A stretch of 64,000 nucleotides of DNA, from positions 22,458-86,457 of the forward strand of contig JAUIGN010000007.1 of the NCBI GenBank assembly GCA_030430075.1, given 5' to 3'. This document shows, in pieces, positions 1-7,695 of the stretch (position 1 is the stretch's first letter; each line of letters starts with the position of its first letter). The translations under genes and the position numbers were made by a program. This DNA comes from a bacterium. GTDB taxonomy: Bacteria; Planctomycetota; Planctomycetia; Pirellulales; Pirellulaceae. A model generated the notes under the pieces. It searched no databases. It was not told the origin of the DNA and saw only the letters and a list, made by a program, of their open reading frames with translations.

Positions 1-41
1 CAAGCCTTTCGCGTACGACCTACTCAACCTTGCCGCTGTGA
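1..41 (+). CDS. 3' end of an upstream gene (partial)
   Basis: An open frame enters from the left edge and ends in TGA at 39-41. Its last two bases of context form a GTGA overlap with the GTG start of the next gene at 38. Four-base overlaps of this kind are typical of co-translated neighbours, and the same arrangement recurs at 3047-3050. Only about a dozen residues are visible, so no function can be given and the call rests on the overlap alone. Confidence 0.35.
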   Translation, partial: SLSRTTYSTLPL

Positions 42-505
42 CGCACGCATTCGCAACCGATAGCGCGCGCAGGCCATTGGCGGACAGACACATCGACTAT
101 GGGGCATCGATCCTGGAACTCGCGAAGCTCCAAGAAGAGGTACAGGACGCCGCGCGGAACTTGCAGAATCTTAATGCTGAGTTTGGACGGCGAAGTCTCG
201 AGTTGCGGGATCTCGAAGCCGAGAAACGACGCGTCGAGCAGCGCATTGCCGCCCTGCGAATACGGGAACAAACTGTTCGTGGAGACATTCGTGACGTCAC
301 CGTGGAACTCGCGATGCTAAAGCAGCGAAAGCGGGAACTGGAAGCAGAGATCACCACGATTGAAGAAACCAAGGAGTTCGTGCGATCCCGGCGCACGCGA
401 GCGAAATGGGATGCAATGAGTCGCGCGGAGCAGGCTGAGTACCTCATCAAATACCTCCACGGTGAGGGAGATCCTGACTCCTTCTTTCCTCCTGAAGACG
501 AATGA
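38..505 (+). CDS. Coiled-coil protein of the mobile element
   Basis: A 155-residue protein with a GTG start that overlaps the preceding stop. Residues about 25-115 are almost entirely charged heptads (runs such as LRDLEAEKRRVEQR and LKQRKRELEAEITTIEE), predicting one long coiled coil. The tail is short and acidic (EGDPDSFFPPEDE). There is no signal peptide or membrane segment, so it should be cytoplasmic. It leads, with 15 bases between stop and start, into a secreted repeat protein, and the genes downstream encode a membrane anchor and a VirD4-like ATPase, so a structural or adaptor role in the transfer block is possible. I do not recognise the family. A minus-strand ORF over the same bases is Ser/Arg-rich and looks like a shadow. 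Confidence 0.7.
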   Translation: MTHAFATDSARRPLADRHIDYGASILELAKLQEEVQDAARNLQNLNAEFGRRSLELRDLEAEKRRVEQRIAALRIREQTVRGDIRDVTVELAMLKQRKRELEAEITTIEETKEFVRSRRTRAKWDAMSRAEQAEYLIKYLHGEGDPDSFFPPEDE

Positions 506-520
506 AGCCCGGAGCCAACA

Positions 521-1345
521 ATGCGCAAACATCGACTGCTGCTGCAATACGTCTTTGTGACAGTGGCCCTAACAGCAACCCCTGTCTTGGGACAATCCGA
601 ACGCTCCAGTTTTGCGGGCTATGACTACGGCCATCCTCCCGAGGTCGTCGTCCGAAGTCCTCCTGCCGTCCGCGCAGAGTGGGCTCGCATTATCGAAGCA
701 ATGAAGAGACCTAATCCCCCGAAAACAGCATCTGAACTCCTGGTTCGCAGGGGATATTTGTTGCTGTCAGTGCACGCCCGCGCGCGGGCATACTCCGACT
801 TCCGTCTGGCGGCCAGCACGTACGTCGATTTCGCCGCTAGTAATGAAGAGGTTCGTGACCGTACTCTGACGGTCCTCCACATGCTCAAACGAGGGCGGAA
901 AACACTCCGCTTCACGCCCAGCCACAATGATGGCGGCTTCAACGAGTACTACGGAGAAGGCTATCACTCCTTTTGGCGCGGAGAGTACGCGCGAGCTCTT
1001 GAGTACTTTGATCTCGCCCTGGAGCTCGAGCCGTACGAGCCAACATGCCACTATTACCAGGCACTCACCCATCGGTGCCGCGCAGATCATAAGGCCGCTG
1101 AGGACGCTATGCACAACGCCGCGTTCTGGGAGTTCCAGGCGCTGCGCGCCAGTTACGGACACCCACCAAGTCCAACGCCATCACGAGTGAACCAAGCCTT
1201 GGAACGCGTACAAGGATGCACCCGACTCTGGCTCGAGTCATTTCGGCCGCCGAGGACAATCGGTGACCTCGATACGCCGCGAGACGTGCTTGGTTTTTTC
1301 GGCCGGGATACCCCGCCGCTGTCCAGCGCGCTTCGACCGCAGTGA
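521..1345 (+). CDS. Secreted TPR-like protein
   Basis: 274 residues. The start is ATG 521 with a GGAG at 511-514. Residues 1-25 form a signal peptide (basic start, hydrophobic core, cleavage near VLGQ), so the product is exported. Residues about 140-205 read like TPR helices: a GYHSFWRGEYARALEYFDLALELEP stretch is interrupted only by one turn, then a second helix pair. An N-terminal helical half precedes it. TPR proteins usually act as scaffolds for other proteins. The position between a coiled-coil gene and a small membrane-protein gene suggests a part of a cell-envelope complex of the mobile element. No catalytic motif is visible and the specific role is unknown. Confidence 0.7.
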   Translation: MRKHRLLLQYVFVTVALTATPVLGQSERSSFAGYDYGHPPEVVVRSPPAVRAEWARIIEAMKRPNPPKTASELLVRRGYLLLSVHARARAYSDFRLAASTYVDFAASNEEVRDRTLTVLHMLKRGRKTLRFTPSHNDGGFNEYYGEGYHSFWRGEYARALEYFDLALELEPYEPTCHYYQALTHRCRADHKAAEDAMHNAAFWEFQALRASYGHPPSPTPSRVNQALERVQGCTRLWLESFRPPRTIGDLDTPRDVLGFFGRDTPPLSSALRPQ

Positions 1346-1370
1346 GCCACGTGTCAGATCACTGGCCAGC

Positions 1371-1880
1371 ATGCCATTTGACCCAATGCAGCGCCTGTTC
1401 ACCTACGTTACGGCTATCGTTGAAACCAGCGATCTCTATAGCCTGCTGCTGATGATTGTCATCCCCTGGGCGGTCGGCCAGCGAATGGTGCAGAGCCGGC
1501 CGAGTATGCGGCTGTGGGGCGTTCGCACTGCGGCCGGCACCTTCTTCGTGTTTACAGTCATGCGATCAATCCAAAATGGTGTGCCTGGAACGGCGGAGTT
1601 GAAGTCTGGGCTGCTGCTTGGATTGCTCGCCGCTGCATTGCTTCTCGGTCCAGCGTGGATTGTGCTCTCGATCTTCGGCTTTCCCTGCTAGCACTACCGC
1701 AAGTTAAAGTGGGCGGCACGAGCCCGTGCTGCAAATCGAAATGACCAGAGGAACAAACGTCAGCAGTAACGTCAATAACAACTACAGGAACAAACATCTC
1801 AACAACCATCACCAGAGCAAGAGCAAGCCGAACTTGAAGCTGCCGGTTCCAGAGCGTCGCCAACTTTCGTTTTTCTTTGA
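1371..1880 (+). pseudogene. Decayed copy of the two-TM anchor gene at 2241
   Basis: An ATG at 1371 opens a 106-codon frame ending in TAG at 1689. Its product has two hydrophobic segments and matches the first 90 residues of the protein at 2241-3050: RSRP...LWGVR, then a TTF/GTF-F-FSV/FTV-R segment, then LAAALxxGPAWI. In the same frame beyond the TAG come 25 basic codons (HYRKLKWAARARAANRND...), a TAA at 1767, a TAA at 1776, and 33 Gln/Glu-rich codons to a TGA at 1878. The intact paralogue also has a basic, charged helix after its TM pair, so I read this as a gene whose cytoplasmic tail has been lost through stop codons. A functional short 106-residue membrane protein is the alternative. Confidence 0.55.
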
Positions 1881-1956
1881 CGAAAGCCAGACCGTTTTGC
1901 GCAATCTGTCGCCGTCCGTCCCGACCCCGTCGGTTCGAGCGTCACGCCTAAACATC

Positions 1957-2127
1957 ATGATCACGCATCAGGCTCCGTTCAAACGCCTACTCGTCCCTGC
2001 CGCAATTGTTGTTGCCGTACTCGGCACACTCTTCGCCATGCTCCGCGTCGCATACAAGTTGCATGGCGAGCAAGCGGGTCGTGATGCCGTTGAGACGCCC
2101 GCCACCGATCGGATGCCCCAGATCTGA
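1957..2127 (+). CDS. Possible small single-TM protein
   Basis: A 56-codon frame from ATG 1957 to TGA 2125. Residues about 10-30 (LLVPAAIVVAVLGTLFAMLRV) form one hydrophobic span flanked by a Lys-Arg on the amino side, and the carboxyl end is polar. It sits between the decayed anchor paralogue and the intact anchor gene. I see no good ribosome binding site, and the frame could be accidental. The clear transmembrane span and the placement in a membrane-complex locus are the only support. Confidence 0.3.
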   Translation: MITHQAPFKRLLVPAAIVVAVLGTLFAMLRVAYKLHGEQAGRDAVETPATDRMPQI

Positions 2128-2240
2128 AGACGTTGAAGTGTTCGTTGTCATCGCCAACACGGTGCGCATCCGCATCCTACCCGCCACAAGCGCCCGGCAA
2201 TCGTCTCACCGGCACACCACGCGAATGAGGCCTGTGTTCG

Positions 2241-3050
2241 ATGCAGTTAATAAGAAACCTGATTGACGAAGGCAATTGGCTCGGCCTCCTATTCGTTGCC
2301 GCTGCAATGGGCTACATCGGTGACGCAATCGTACGGAGTCGTCCAAAGGTGAAGCTCTGGGGAGTACGCATTGCGGTGACCACGTTTCTTTTGTTTTCCG
2401 TAACGAGGGCAGTGGAGTTCGGCGAGCCGGTGACCGCCGACCTCGTGGCGGCCGTTTTTCACGGAGTGCTTGCAGCCGCACTCGTCATCGGGCCTGCCTG
2501 GATCACGCTGGCGTGCATCGGTTACCTGTATTCGCGATATGAGACGTTTTGTCAGTTCCTGCGGAGTCACATCTCACGTGCGCGCAGCAGTCGCCGAGAC
2601 CGCCACCAAAATCATGAAAGAGCACGACAGGAGAGCAGACGTGTGGCACGCGAGGCCGTCGAACGGCGTCGGGCGGGCGACGATCATCAGCGTCGGCGCA
2701 ATGCGCGGGCGAAAGCGCTGCGCGCCTTTCATCTGTTGAAAAGCGACCTCGGTGATCGCTTCACGGACAAAGAGTTCACCAACTACGTTCAATCGCATCT
2801 CGCGGACAATCAGACCCCGGAGGACGTAGAGCATCACGCCACGAAGCTGATCCAGCTCCTCAAGCAACTTGCTGAATCAAAGGGTAACGCAACACATTCG
2901 TCTGGGGCTCTCAATCAACGCTTTGAGCAACAGCGGGCGGCGATCGCCGCCGCCCCCATTGATGACGAACTCCGTGACATTTTGGCTACGGAGCTTGAAG
3001 AGCAATACGAAGAAGAGTTCCGCCGTCTCATACGGGAGAAAAAACAATGA
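2241..3050 (+). CDS. Two-TM membrane protein with cytoplasmic coiled-coil tail (putative anchor of the transfer ATPase)
   Basis: 269 residues from ATG 2241. Two hydrophobic segments lie at about 14-30 and 75-95 with a basic RSRPKVKLWGVR loop between them. They are followed by a long, very basic helix (residues 105-165, many Arg) and an acidic carboxyl end (DELRDILATELEEQYEEEF). No enzyme motif is present. The stop overlaps the start of the next gene by four bases (ATGA at 3047), so the two products are made together. That next gene is a VirD4/TraG-like ATPase which itself has no membrane segment. VirD4-family coupling proteins normally carry two amino-terminal TM helices, so I infer that this protein supplies them in trans. 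Confidence 0.75.
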   Translation: MQLIRNLIDEGNWLGLLFVAAAMGYIGDAIVRSRPKVKLWGVRIAVTTFLLFSVTRAVEFGEPVTADLVAAVFHGVLAAALVIGPAWITLACIGYLYSRYETFCQFLRSHISRARSSRRDRHQNHERARQESRRVAREAVERRRAGDDHQRRRNARAKALRAFHLLKSDLGDRFTDKEFTNYVQSHLADNQTPEDVEHHATKLIQLLKQLAESKGNATHSSGALNQRFEQQRAAIAAAPIDDELRDILATELEEQYEEEFRRLIREKKQ

Positions 3051-4777
3051 GATCGATCTTTCTCGGACATGACCAGCAGTCGGGCAAGCCGGTTTACATA
3101 CGCAAGACCGCCTTCTCTACACATGTTCACCTCCCTGGCGCAACCGGTAAAGGCAAGACCACGGCGATCCTCGCGATGCTGCATCAATTCCTCAAAGACA
3201 CCCGTCATCCAACGTGTCACTTCATTGTTGATTTCCTCGGAGGACTCGCCTCCGATCTGATGCTCTGGATGGCGTCCAAGTATTGCCCGGAAGACGCGCG
3301 GAGGCGCCTCATTTATATCTGCCCGTCCCGGGAAGACGTCGTGATGGGATTCAATCCGCTCCTGTTCCAATCAAAGGCACATGCCTACTACCGTTGTGCA
3401 AGAGCGACAGAACTGATCCTCCGTGGATGGGAGAGTCAGAATATTGAAGCGATGCCGAGACTCGCTCGGTGGCTATTCAACAGCTTTCATGCGGTCCAGC
3501 AGCTGGGCCTTACGATCAGCGACTCCGTGCATCTGGTGCTACCTCGATCGGACCACCATAGCGCGATGCTCGAAGCGCTTCCGCATGAGCTGCAGGCGGA
3601 ATGGAAGGAACTCACTTCATCAAATTCAGGGGAAGTGCTGCGTGCGCTTGACAGTACCCGCAATCGCCTGCATCCGTTCTACCATTTTCCAAATCTCGCG
3701 TTCACCTTCGGTTCGTCTCGCAACTACGTCGATATGGAACGCTTTATGCGAGAAAAGAAGATCGTCATCCTTGATCTCTCGCCGCAAAACCGCATCTCGC
3801 CGCAGATCGCCGATACCTACGCTGGTCTCTTTTTCAACGAACTGCTCACCACCGCTCGCTCGCTGCCACCCACAGAGCGCCAAGAAACCTATTGCTGGCT
3901 TGATGAGTTTCAAAGGATGGTCTCCGGGCCCGACATTCAGTACGCGATCCCCGAGGTGAGGCAGCTCAAAATTCGGCTGATTTTGGCGCACCAATCCTTT
4001 GCCCAACTAGTGCAAGGAGAGACCGATCTAACATCGATGATCTTTCAGCCGCAGACGCGATTGATGTTTGGGAACCAGGGGCCGGATGCGGATCTTCTCG
4101 CGCAGGAACTTGCCTCCTTGACGTTTGATGCATTTAAAGTGAAGCACGAAATCTACACCCGCCGTCAACTCGTCACGGACCATCGGATCATTGATCTCGC
4201 GAGTTGGTCCAACGCGGAGTCGTATGCGAATCAGTGGCAACAGCAATATGGTCAGGGGTGGTCACAAGGCGCCCAGTACGTTGGCGGGTTGCGCGTCTCG
4301 GATTCGCGTGGCACTTCCGGTTCGCATGGCTCCGGTCACGGCGAGTCGCACGGACAGTCATCGACCGTTGGCGGACACCAAGTGCTCCATCCGATCTACG
4401 ATGAATTCACGGAGCTCAGCAACCGTACCTTCTATTCCTTCGCAGATCACCTGCAAGACTGGGCCCGAGATGTCCGCAAGCTGCGTACCGGCGATGCCTT
4501 TTACCATTCGGTCGAAGATGATCTGCTGGCGCAGATCAAGGTTCAGCAGTCTCGCCCCGGTCCTCTCAAGTTTGACCTTGAGACAATCCAACGACGCTTC
4601 CCGCAACTGCTGGAGGCCAAAGAGCGGCTCATTGAAGACAACTTTGCCAACCGTGAATTCTTCGTGCCACCTGCCGTTATCGAGGCGGACCGGGAGCAAA
4701 GGCTCCAAGAAGTCCTCAATCCGAAGATTACCGTTCAAGAAGACGCCTCAACTGGTACTGCGAATCCGTTTTCCTGA
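3047..4777 (+). CDS. VirD4/TraG-like DNA-transfer ATPase lacking its own membrane anchor
   Basis: 576 residues. A Walker A motif is at 31-39 (GATGKGKTT) and a Walker B at about 282-287 (CWLDEF, acidic pair D286-E287). A following QL...LILAHQSFAQL segment matches the TraM-recognition/TraG carboxyl module of type IV coupling proteins, which pump DNA-protein complexes into a conjugation pore. Residues about 380-440 are low-complexity (Gln, Ser, Gly, His). The amino end starts directly at the P-loop region with no TM helix, unlike classical VirD4. The upstream overlapping gene has two TM helices and may replace them. No VirB channel genes are in the window, so whether the element is self-transmissible or only mobilisable cannot be told. 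A HerA-like ATPase is the alternative. Confidence 0.8.
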   Translation: MRSIFLGHDQQSGKPVYIRKTAFSTHVHLPGATGKGKTTAILAMLHQFLKDTRHPTCHFIVDFLGGLASDLMLWMASKYCPEDARRRLIYICPSREDVVMGFNPLLFQSKAHAYYRCARATELILRGWESQNIEAMPRLARWLFNSFHAVQQLGLTISDSVHLVLPRSDHHSAMLEALPHELQAEWKELTSSNSGEVLRALDSTRNRLHPFYHFPNLAFTFGSSRNYVDMERFMREKKIVILDLSPQNRISPQIADTYAGLFFNELLTTARSLPPTERQETYCWLDEFQRMVSGPDIQYAIPEVRQLKIRLILAHQSFAQLVQGETDLTSMIFQPQTRLMFGNQGPDADLLAQELASLTFDAFKVKHEIYTRRQLVTDHRIIDLASWSNAESYANQWQQQYGQGWSQGAQYVGGLRVSDSRGTSGSHGSGHGESHGQSSTVGGHQVLHPIYDEFTELSNRTFYSFADHLQDWARDVRKLRTGDAFYHSVEDDLLAQIKVQQSRPGPLKFDLETIQRRFPQLLEAKERLIEDNFANREFFVPPAVIEADREQRLQEVLNPKITVQEDASTGTANPFS

Positions 4778-5082
4778 AACTCGATGCGAACCGCCTCAAC
4801 CATATCGGCAACGGAGACTCCAGGGTTCAAATTCATCAAACGTTCCCGGAGCAGGTGCCTGGCAGCCGGCGGGATGCCGAGAATTTCCCGATACCGATCC
4901 GCGCTTGCGATTCGGACCGCATCGAGCGGACCTTCGCACGAGGCGGCAAACGACTCGTACATGTCAAGGCGCTTGAGAAGCCGAGCGGCGCTGCGCCGTT
5001 CGGATAGGACGTCTGCCGATGGACGGTGCAACTGCGCTTGGATGGACCAATACTGCCAGCACTGTCGACGATTGGCAATCAA
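4735..5082 (-). CDS. Small unknown protein convergent with the transfer ATPase
   Basis: 115 codons on the minus strand, from TTG 5082 to a stop that lies 43 bases inside the 3' end of the transfer ATPase gene. An inner ATG gives a shorter product of about 75 residues. The composition is natural (MYESFAASCEGPLDAVRIA..., then ILGIPPAARHLLRERLMNL...), whereas the plus-strand frame over the same bases is Ser/Arg-rich and looks like its shadow. It is all-helical by inspection, with no signal, TM segment or known motif. I do not recognise it. Confidence 0.5.
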   Translation of the reverse strand: MIANRRQCWQYWSIQAQLHRPSADVLSERRSAARLLKRLDMYESFAASCEGPLDAVRIASADRYREILGIPPAARHLLRERLMNLNPGVSVADMVEAVRIEFQENGFAVPVEASS

Positions 5083-5220
5083 AATGCCGCCCCTGAGAAG
5101 GCTTGACTTACGGCGACCGATTGCTACAAATGAATTATCGGACCTTCAAATGGTCTGCCTCTGGAGACGTTTCTTCGGACACAGCTTCGTGCCGTGCAGA
5201 AGATCCGCCCGGTTGTATCC

Positions 5221-5237
5221 GTTGCGTTTTACGCAAC
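5221..5237. promoter_or_regulatory. Perfect inverted repeat, possible operator
   Basis: GTTGCGT-TTT-ACGCAAC: seven-base arms with a three-base centre, 119 bases before the start at 5356. It lies between two divergently oriented genes (4735-5082 minus, 5356-6240 plus), a usual place for a repressor site. The binding protein is unknown. Confidence 0.4.
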
Positions 5238-5248
5238 ACATTCTCCCC

Positions 5249-5293
5249 AGCCGAGTCCTCCACCCTTTCGGAGAGCCTCGGCTCGCTTTTTTT
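5249..5293 (+). terminator. Rho-independent terminator with no obvious upstream gene
   Basis: AGCCGAG (5249-5255) pairs with CTCGGCT (5277-5283), with a TCCTCC/GGAGAG inner stem, and a run of seven T follows at 5287-5293. The signature is for plus-strand transcripts. No plus-strand gene ends nearby, because the preceding gene is on the minus strand, so it may end a small RNA starting around 5090-5220 or attenuate transcription into the gene at 5356. Confidence 0.6.
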
Positions 5294-5355
5294 CGGCTTG
5301 TGTCGAAACACCCTGAGCGTGGTCGATGGGTTCCTCCCTACCCCATGGTGCGAGA

Positions 5356-6240
5356 ATGATAACTGAGCGTGATTTCTGCATCCTCTCGAAGATCGTCAAG
5401 TACTACGTCCTTAGCAGGCCGCAATTGCAGCGGCTTTGTTTTCCGAGTGACCAAACGGGACGCGTGACAAGACGCCGTTTGCAAACACTCGTTTCGCAGG
5501 GGCTCATCGGACGTCATCGAGCACAGGTTGTCTATCCCAACTCGTCGCCGGCAGGTTCTGTTTACTACCCTTCGCCCAAGGGTATTGAGCTGCTTGCCGA
5601 GCACACGGGCGATGACAGAATCCTACTGACGCCGACTCAGTCACCGATCCCCCATCATGTCGCACACTGGCTGAGTGTTGGCGAAACGCATATTTCGCTC
5701 GACCTCGCGATCGCTGCCCAGGAGCGGGTTGTCCTCAATGACTTTATCAACGAGTGGGATACGGTCAACAAAGAAGAAACCGAGCCGCAGAAGCGTTTTC
5801 ATTTGTATACGTTGCTCTCTGAATCCCCGAAGTTGATTTGTGCGCCGGATGCGGCGTTTATGCTGACCGTCCCTGTCAAAACCGAAGGCTCAACCGCGCG
5901 ATTTTCGAAGGTCTTTTACTTGGAGGAGGACCGAGCGACGAGCGGCGCGCTTCAAGTTGCGGCGCGCAAATGTAAGGGGTACGCGGCGCTCGCTGAGAAT
6001 AGATTCCACGCCAAGCACTTTCCCAAGACGAATGTACGAGCGTTCACGGTCTTGTGCGTCACTCCGAATGAGCGCCGGCGTGAAGCGCTCCGCAAAGCGT
6101 TCGTGGGAAAAGTCGGCCATGAACTGTGGCGATTCGCCGCCGGAGATGAATTGATGCCGGAGACAATCCTTCATGAGCCGATCTGGCATCCGGTCGTCGG
6201 TGATGCAAGGCCACTCATTAACCCCAAAGCCTTGTCATGA
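5356..6240 (+). CDS. Replication-relaxation family protein (Replic_Relax-like)
   Basis: 294 residues from ATG 5356; an earlier in-frame ATG at 5326 sits right behind the terminator and is less likely. The amino end is a winged-helix-like domain (residues 1-70: ERDFCILSKIV...LSRPQLQRLCFP, then RRRLQTLVSQGLIGRH and a wing ending YYPSPKGIELL). The middle contains HHVAHWLSVGETHISLDLA and a late LEEDRATSGALQVAARKCKGYAAL. That order fits the Replic_Relax family, known from plasmids and integrative elements next to TraG-like ATPases and thought to take part in DNA processing for replication or transfer. The neighbouring transfer ATPase supports this. I see no classical relaxase HUH or tyrosine motif in the window, so this protein may fill that place. 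Confidence 0.7.
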   Translation: MITERDFCILSKIVKYYVLSRPQLQRLCFPSDQTGRVTRRRLQTLVSQGLIGRHRAQVVYPNSSPAGSVYYPSPKGIELLAEHTGDDRILLTPTQSPIPHHVAHWLSVGETHISLDLAIAAQERVVLNDFINEWDTVNKEETEPQKRFHLYTLLSESPKLICAPDAAFMLTVPVKTEGSTARFSKVFYLEEDRATSGALQVAARKCKGYAALAENRFHAKHFPKTNVRAFTVLCVTPNERRREALRKAFVGKVGHELWRFAAGDELMPETILHEPIWHPVVGDARPLINPKALS

Positions 6241-6408
6241 ACTCGATGAATACAACACACAAAAACACAAACAACATACATGGGTGGGCACAGCTTGCCT
6301 CGGTCGACAGACCGAGTGCGGACCAAGCCAGCGTGGCGGCGCCGGTCTGCAGGGGTGCAGGGGCGCAGCAAGAAATCGCATCTAAGTCGCTTGAGAATTC
6401 GGGACTTA

Positions 6409-6455
6409 AGGGTGGCCGCCTGGGTGGCCGGCGCCTGGCCGCGGGCGGCCACCCT
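6409..6455 (+). repeat. 12-base inverted repeat followed by a T-rich tract
   Basis: AGGGTGGCCGCC at 6409-6420 and its exact complement at 6444-6455, a 23-base GC-rich loop that can fold again, then a tract rich in T. It lies 170 bases after the stop at 6240 and could act as that gene's terminator. Confidence 0.55.
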
Positions 6456-6501
6456 CTGTTTGTTTTTGTTGTTTCTGTAAGTTGTTTGCCCACCCCGGTT
6501 T

Positions 6502-6646
6502 GCAGACGCAAGGAACTCGAATTCCTACGTCATTCGGTTCCTTGCCCTCTAGCCATCCCCCTGCATTTCGCTCGACCGGACCGGATCTCGCGAGCAGCGG
6601 ACGCTACGCTATGGCTAGAGGGCAAGGACCACGTCCATGCGTCTGC
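6502..6646. repeat. Nested inverted repeats, 9 + 18 base pairs (cruciform or structured RNA)
   Basis: Outer arms GCAGACGCA (6502-6510) and TGCGTCTGC (6638-6646) enclose inner arms TCCTTGCCCTCTAGCCAT (6539-6556) and its exact complement (6611-6628). A small AGGAA/TTCCT hairpin (6511-6526) sits in the left shoulder, and the 54-base central loop holds a CTCGCGAG palindrome. All pairings are perfect. Confidence 0.7.
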
Positions 6647-7055
6647 GGTTTTGCCAGCCACGCCGACGAAACCGCTTGGGCTTCCGCTCGCGTCCACGAC
6701 CGCTCGCGAAGCCAAGCAAACCGCCCCCTCCTTTGTTTGCTGTTTGTTGTGGGTGTGTGCTGTTGGCTACGCACCTTCGGATAAAACGACATCAGACTGC
6801 GGCATCCACAACACTGCGACGGCTACCTGCTCGAATCCATCGAGTCCTTGCGCCCCTAAGGCATCCCCTCCGTGTTTGTTGTTTGTTGTACGCTACGCGC
6901 CTGCAAAACGGTGGGCTTGATTGACTGTACTTTCATCACCACACATCACCGATCGTGCTGCGGCTGCTTTCCGGGAAGCAGCTTTAACATGGTCTGCGTG
7001 TGGACGGGTGCCCGATCCGGCGCCTGTATATTCGTATCCACTACCCCAACTTCCT

Positions 7056-7352
7056 ATGACAAGTTCCAAGGAGAACACGAGCCCGGCGGCAACATTTCGC
7101 ATGAAAGGTGTGAGCGTTGCTGTCTACGCGAACCAGATCAAAGGTCAGCCAGTCCCACTGTACAAAGTGTCCATCAAGAAAAATGTCTATGACAAAGGCA
7201 CATTCAAATCGGTCAGCAGTTTCGGCCGCGATGATTTGCCCGTCATGAGACACTTGCTGGAGAAGGCTTGGCTAGAGATCGTCGATCTGGAAGCGAAAGC
7301 CAGAAAGGATTCGAAAGACACGTCCGAGGACGGACCCTCTGAGGAGGAGTAA
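7056..7352 (+). CDS. Small unknown protein, paralogue of the gene at 10276
   Basis: 98 residues from ATG 7056. The core (FRMKGVSVAVYANQI ... SIKKNVYDKGTFKSVSSFGRDDLPVMRHLLEKAWLEI) aligns over its length with the product at 10276-10512: FR..SV-A-V, then a basic strand, then K-SSSFG-DLP and a closing helix. The predicted pattern is three or four beta strands followed by an amphipathic helix, as in small nucleic-acid-binding folds, but no database family comes to mind. The carboxyl end is charged and disordered (KDSKDTSEDGPSEEE). A strong GC hairpin follows the stop at 7357-7376. Two copies in one element suggest a function tied to the element rather than to the host. Confidence 0.7.
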   Translation: MTSSKENTSPAATFRMKGVSVAVYANQIKGQPVPLYKVSIKKNVYDKGTFKSVSSFGRDDLPVMRHLLEKAWLEIVDLEAKARKDSKDTSEDGPSEEE

Positions 7353-7356
7353 ACAC

Positions 7357-7376
7357 GGGGCCGCCCGGACGGCCCC
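7357..7376 (+). terminator. GC-rich hairpin after the 7056 gene
   Basis: GGGGCCG (7357-7363) pairs with CGGCCCC (7370-7376) around a six-base loop, five bases after the stop. It is followed by TAAAAAAC rather than a T run, so termination would be weaker or directed to the other strand. Confidence 0.45.
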
Positions 7377-7479
7377 TAAAAAACAAACTCGCCTTTTGGC
7401 GTGACTCGCGGCGGCCCCCGGGAGTGGCGGTTGAATCTGCCCACCCGGAAATCACGCGGTGAAATCAAACGTCTATTCG

Positions 7480-7509
7480 AGTGAGCCTCTCTTCTCTGGT
7501 CATCACTCG
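7480..7509 (+). repeat. GAGTGA...TCACTC element, copy 1 (upstream of cassette 1)
   Basis: GAGTGAGCC and a TCACTC placed 24 bases later form a hairpin with a CT-rich loop. The same spacing recurs at 8284 and 9139. It stands about 160 bases before the leader of the first coiled-coil gene. The rest of 7353-7692 holds no gene that I can support. Confidence 0.5.
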
Positions 7510-7639
7510 CCCTCGTTGCATCATCCCGTCGCACCGTACGCGCTGTGCGAGGTCTCCATAGATGAGTTTCACGATGTTCTCAAGCAGCCACGCAATCACT
7601 CCCGGTTCCTGTTGGGTACGGCCGACAGGTCCGGGAACT

Positions 7640-7695
7640 GCGTGGGTTTTTGGTTGCACTTGCAACCCTTTATCCCTTACCCTTCTTCTCCCATG
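7640..7695 (+). promoter_or_regulatory. 56-base leader repeat, copy 1
   Basis: Identical base for base to 8441-8496, and ending exactly at the start codon of each coiled-coil gene. It contains the palindrome GGTTGCA-CT-TGCAACC and a pyrimidine-rich run (CTTACCCTTCTTCTCCC) where a purine-rich Shine-Dalgarno would be expected. Identity stops one base outside on each side. Likely roles are an operator plus untranslated leader, or a recombination site. Confidence 0.65.

Larger units (their letters stand above)
6241..7055. other. 815-base structured non-coding region, possible origin or transfer site
   Basis: No convincing gene. A 227-codon frame starts at 6237 but has no natural composition. The stretch is dense in secondary structure: a 12-base perfect inverted repeat (6409-6420/6444-6455) followed by a T-rich tract, a nested cruciform (6502-6646), and a GCTGCTT/AAGCAGC hairpin (6963-6982). 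It also contains four G/T-rich tracts (their C/A-rich complement at about 6248-6275; then 6455-6490, 6735-6770, 6871-6890) built from TGTTTGTTGT-like words, two of which run into a CTACGC word. Such a combination downstream of a replication-relaxation gene is what an origin of replication or of transfer can look like. That reading is inference. Confidence 0.5.

Noticed and set aside
4784..5359. 191-codon plus-strand frame after the transfer ATPase
   Set aside because: Ser/Arg-rich and antisense to a better-looking minus-strand frame; it also runs through the terminator at 5249-5293.
6237..6920. 227-codon frame overlapping the stop of the Replic_Relax gene (ATGA)
   Set aside because: Composition is unnatural and the frame runs straight through perfect inverted repeats and G/T tracts; non-coding structure explains the region better.
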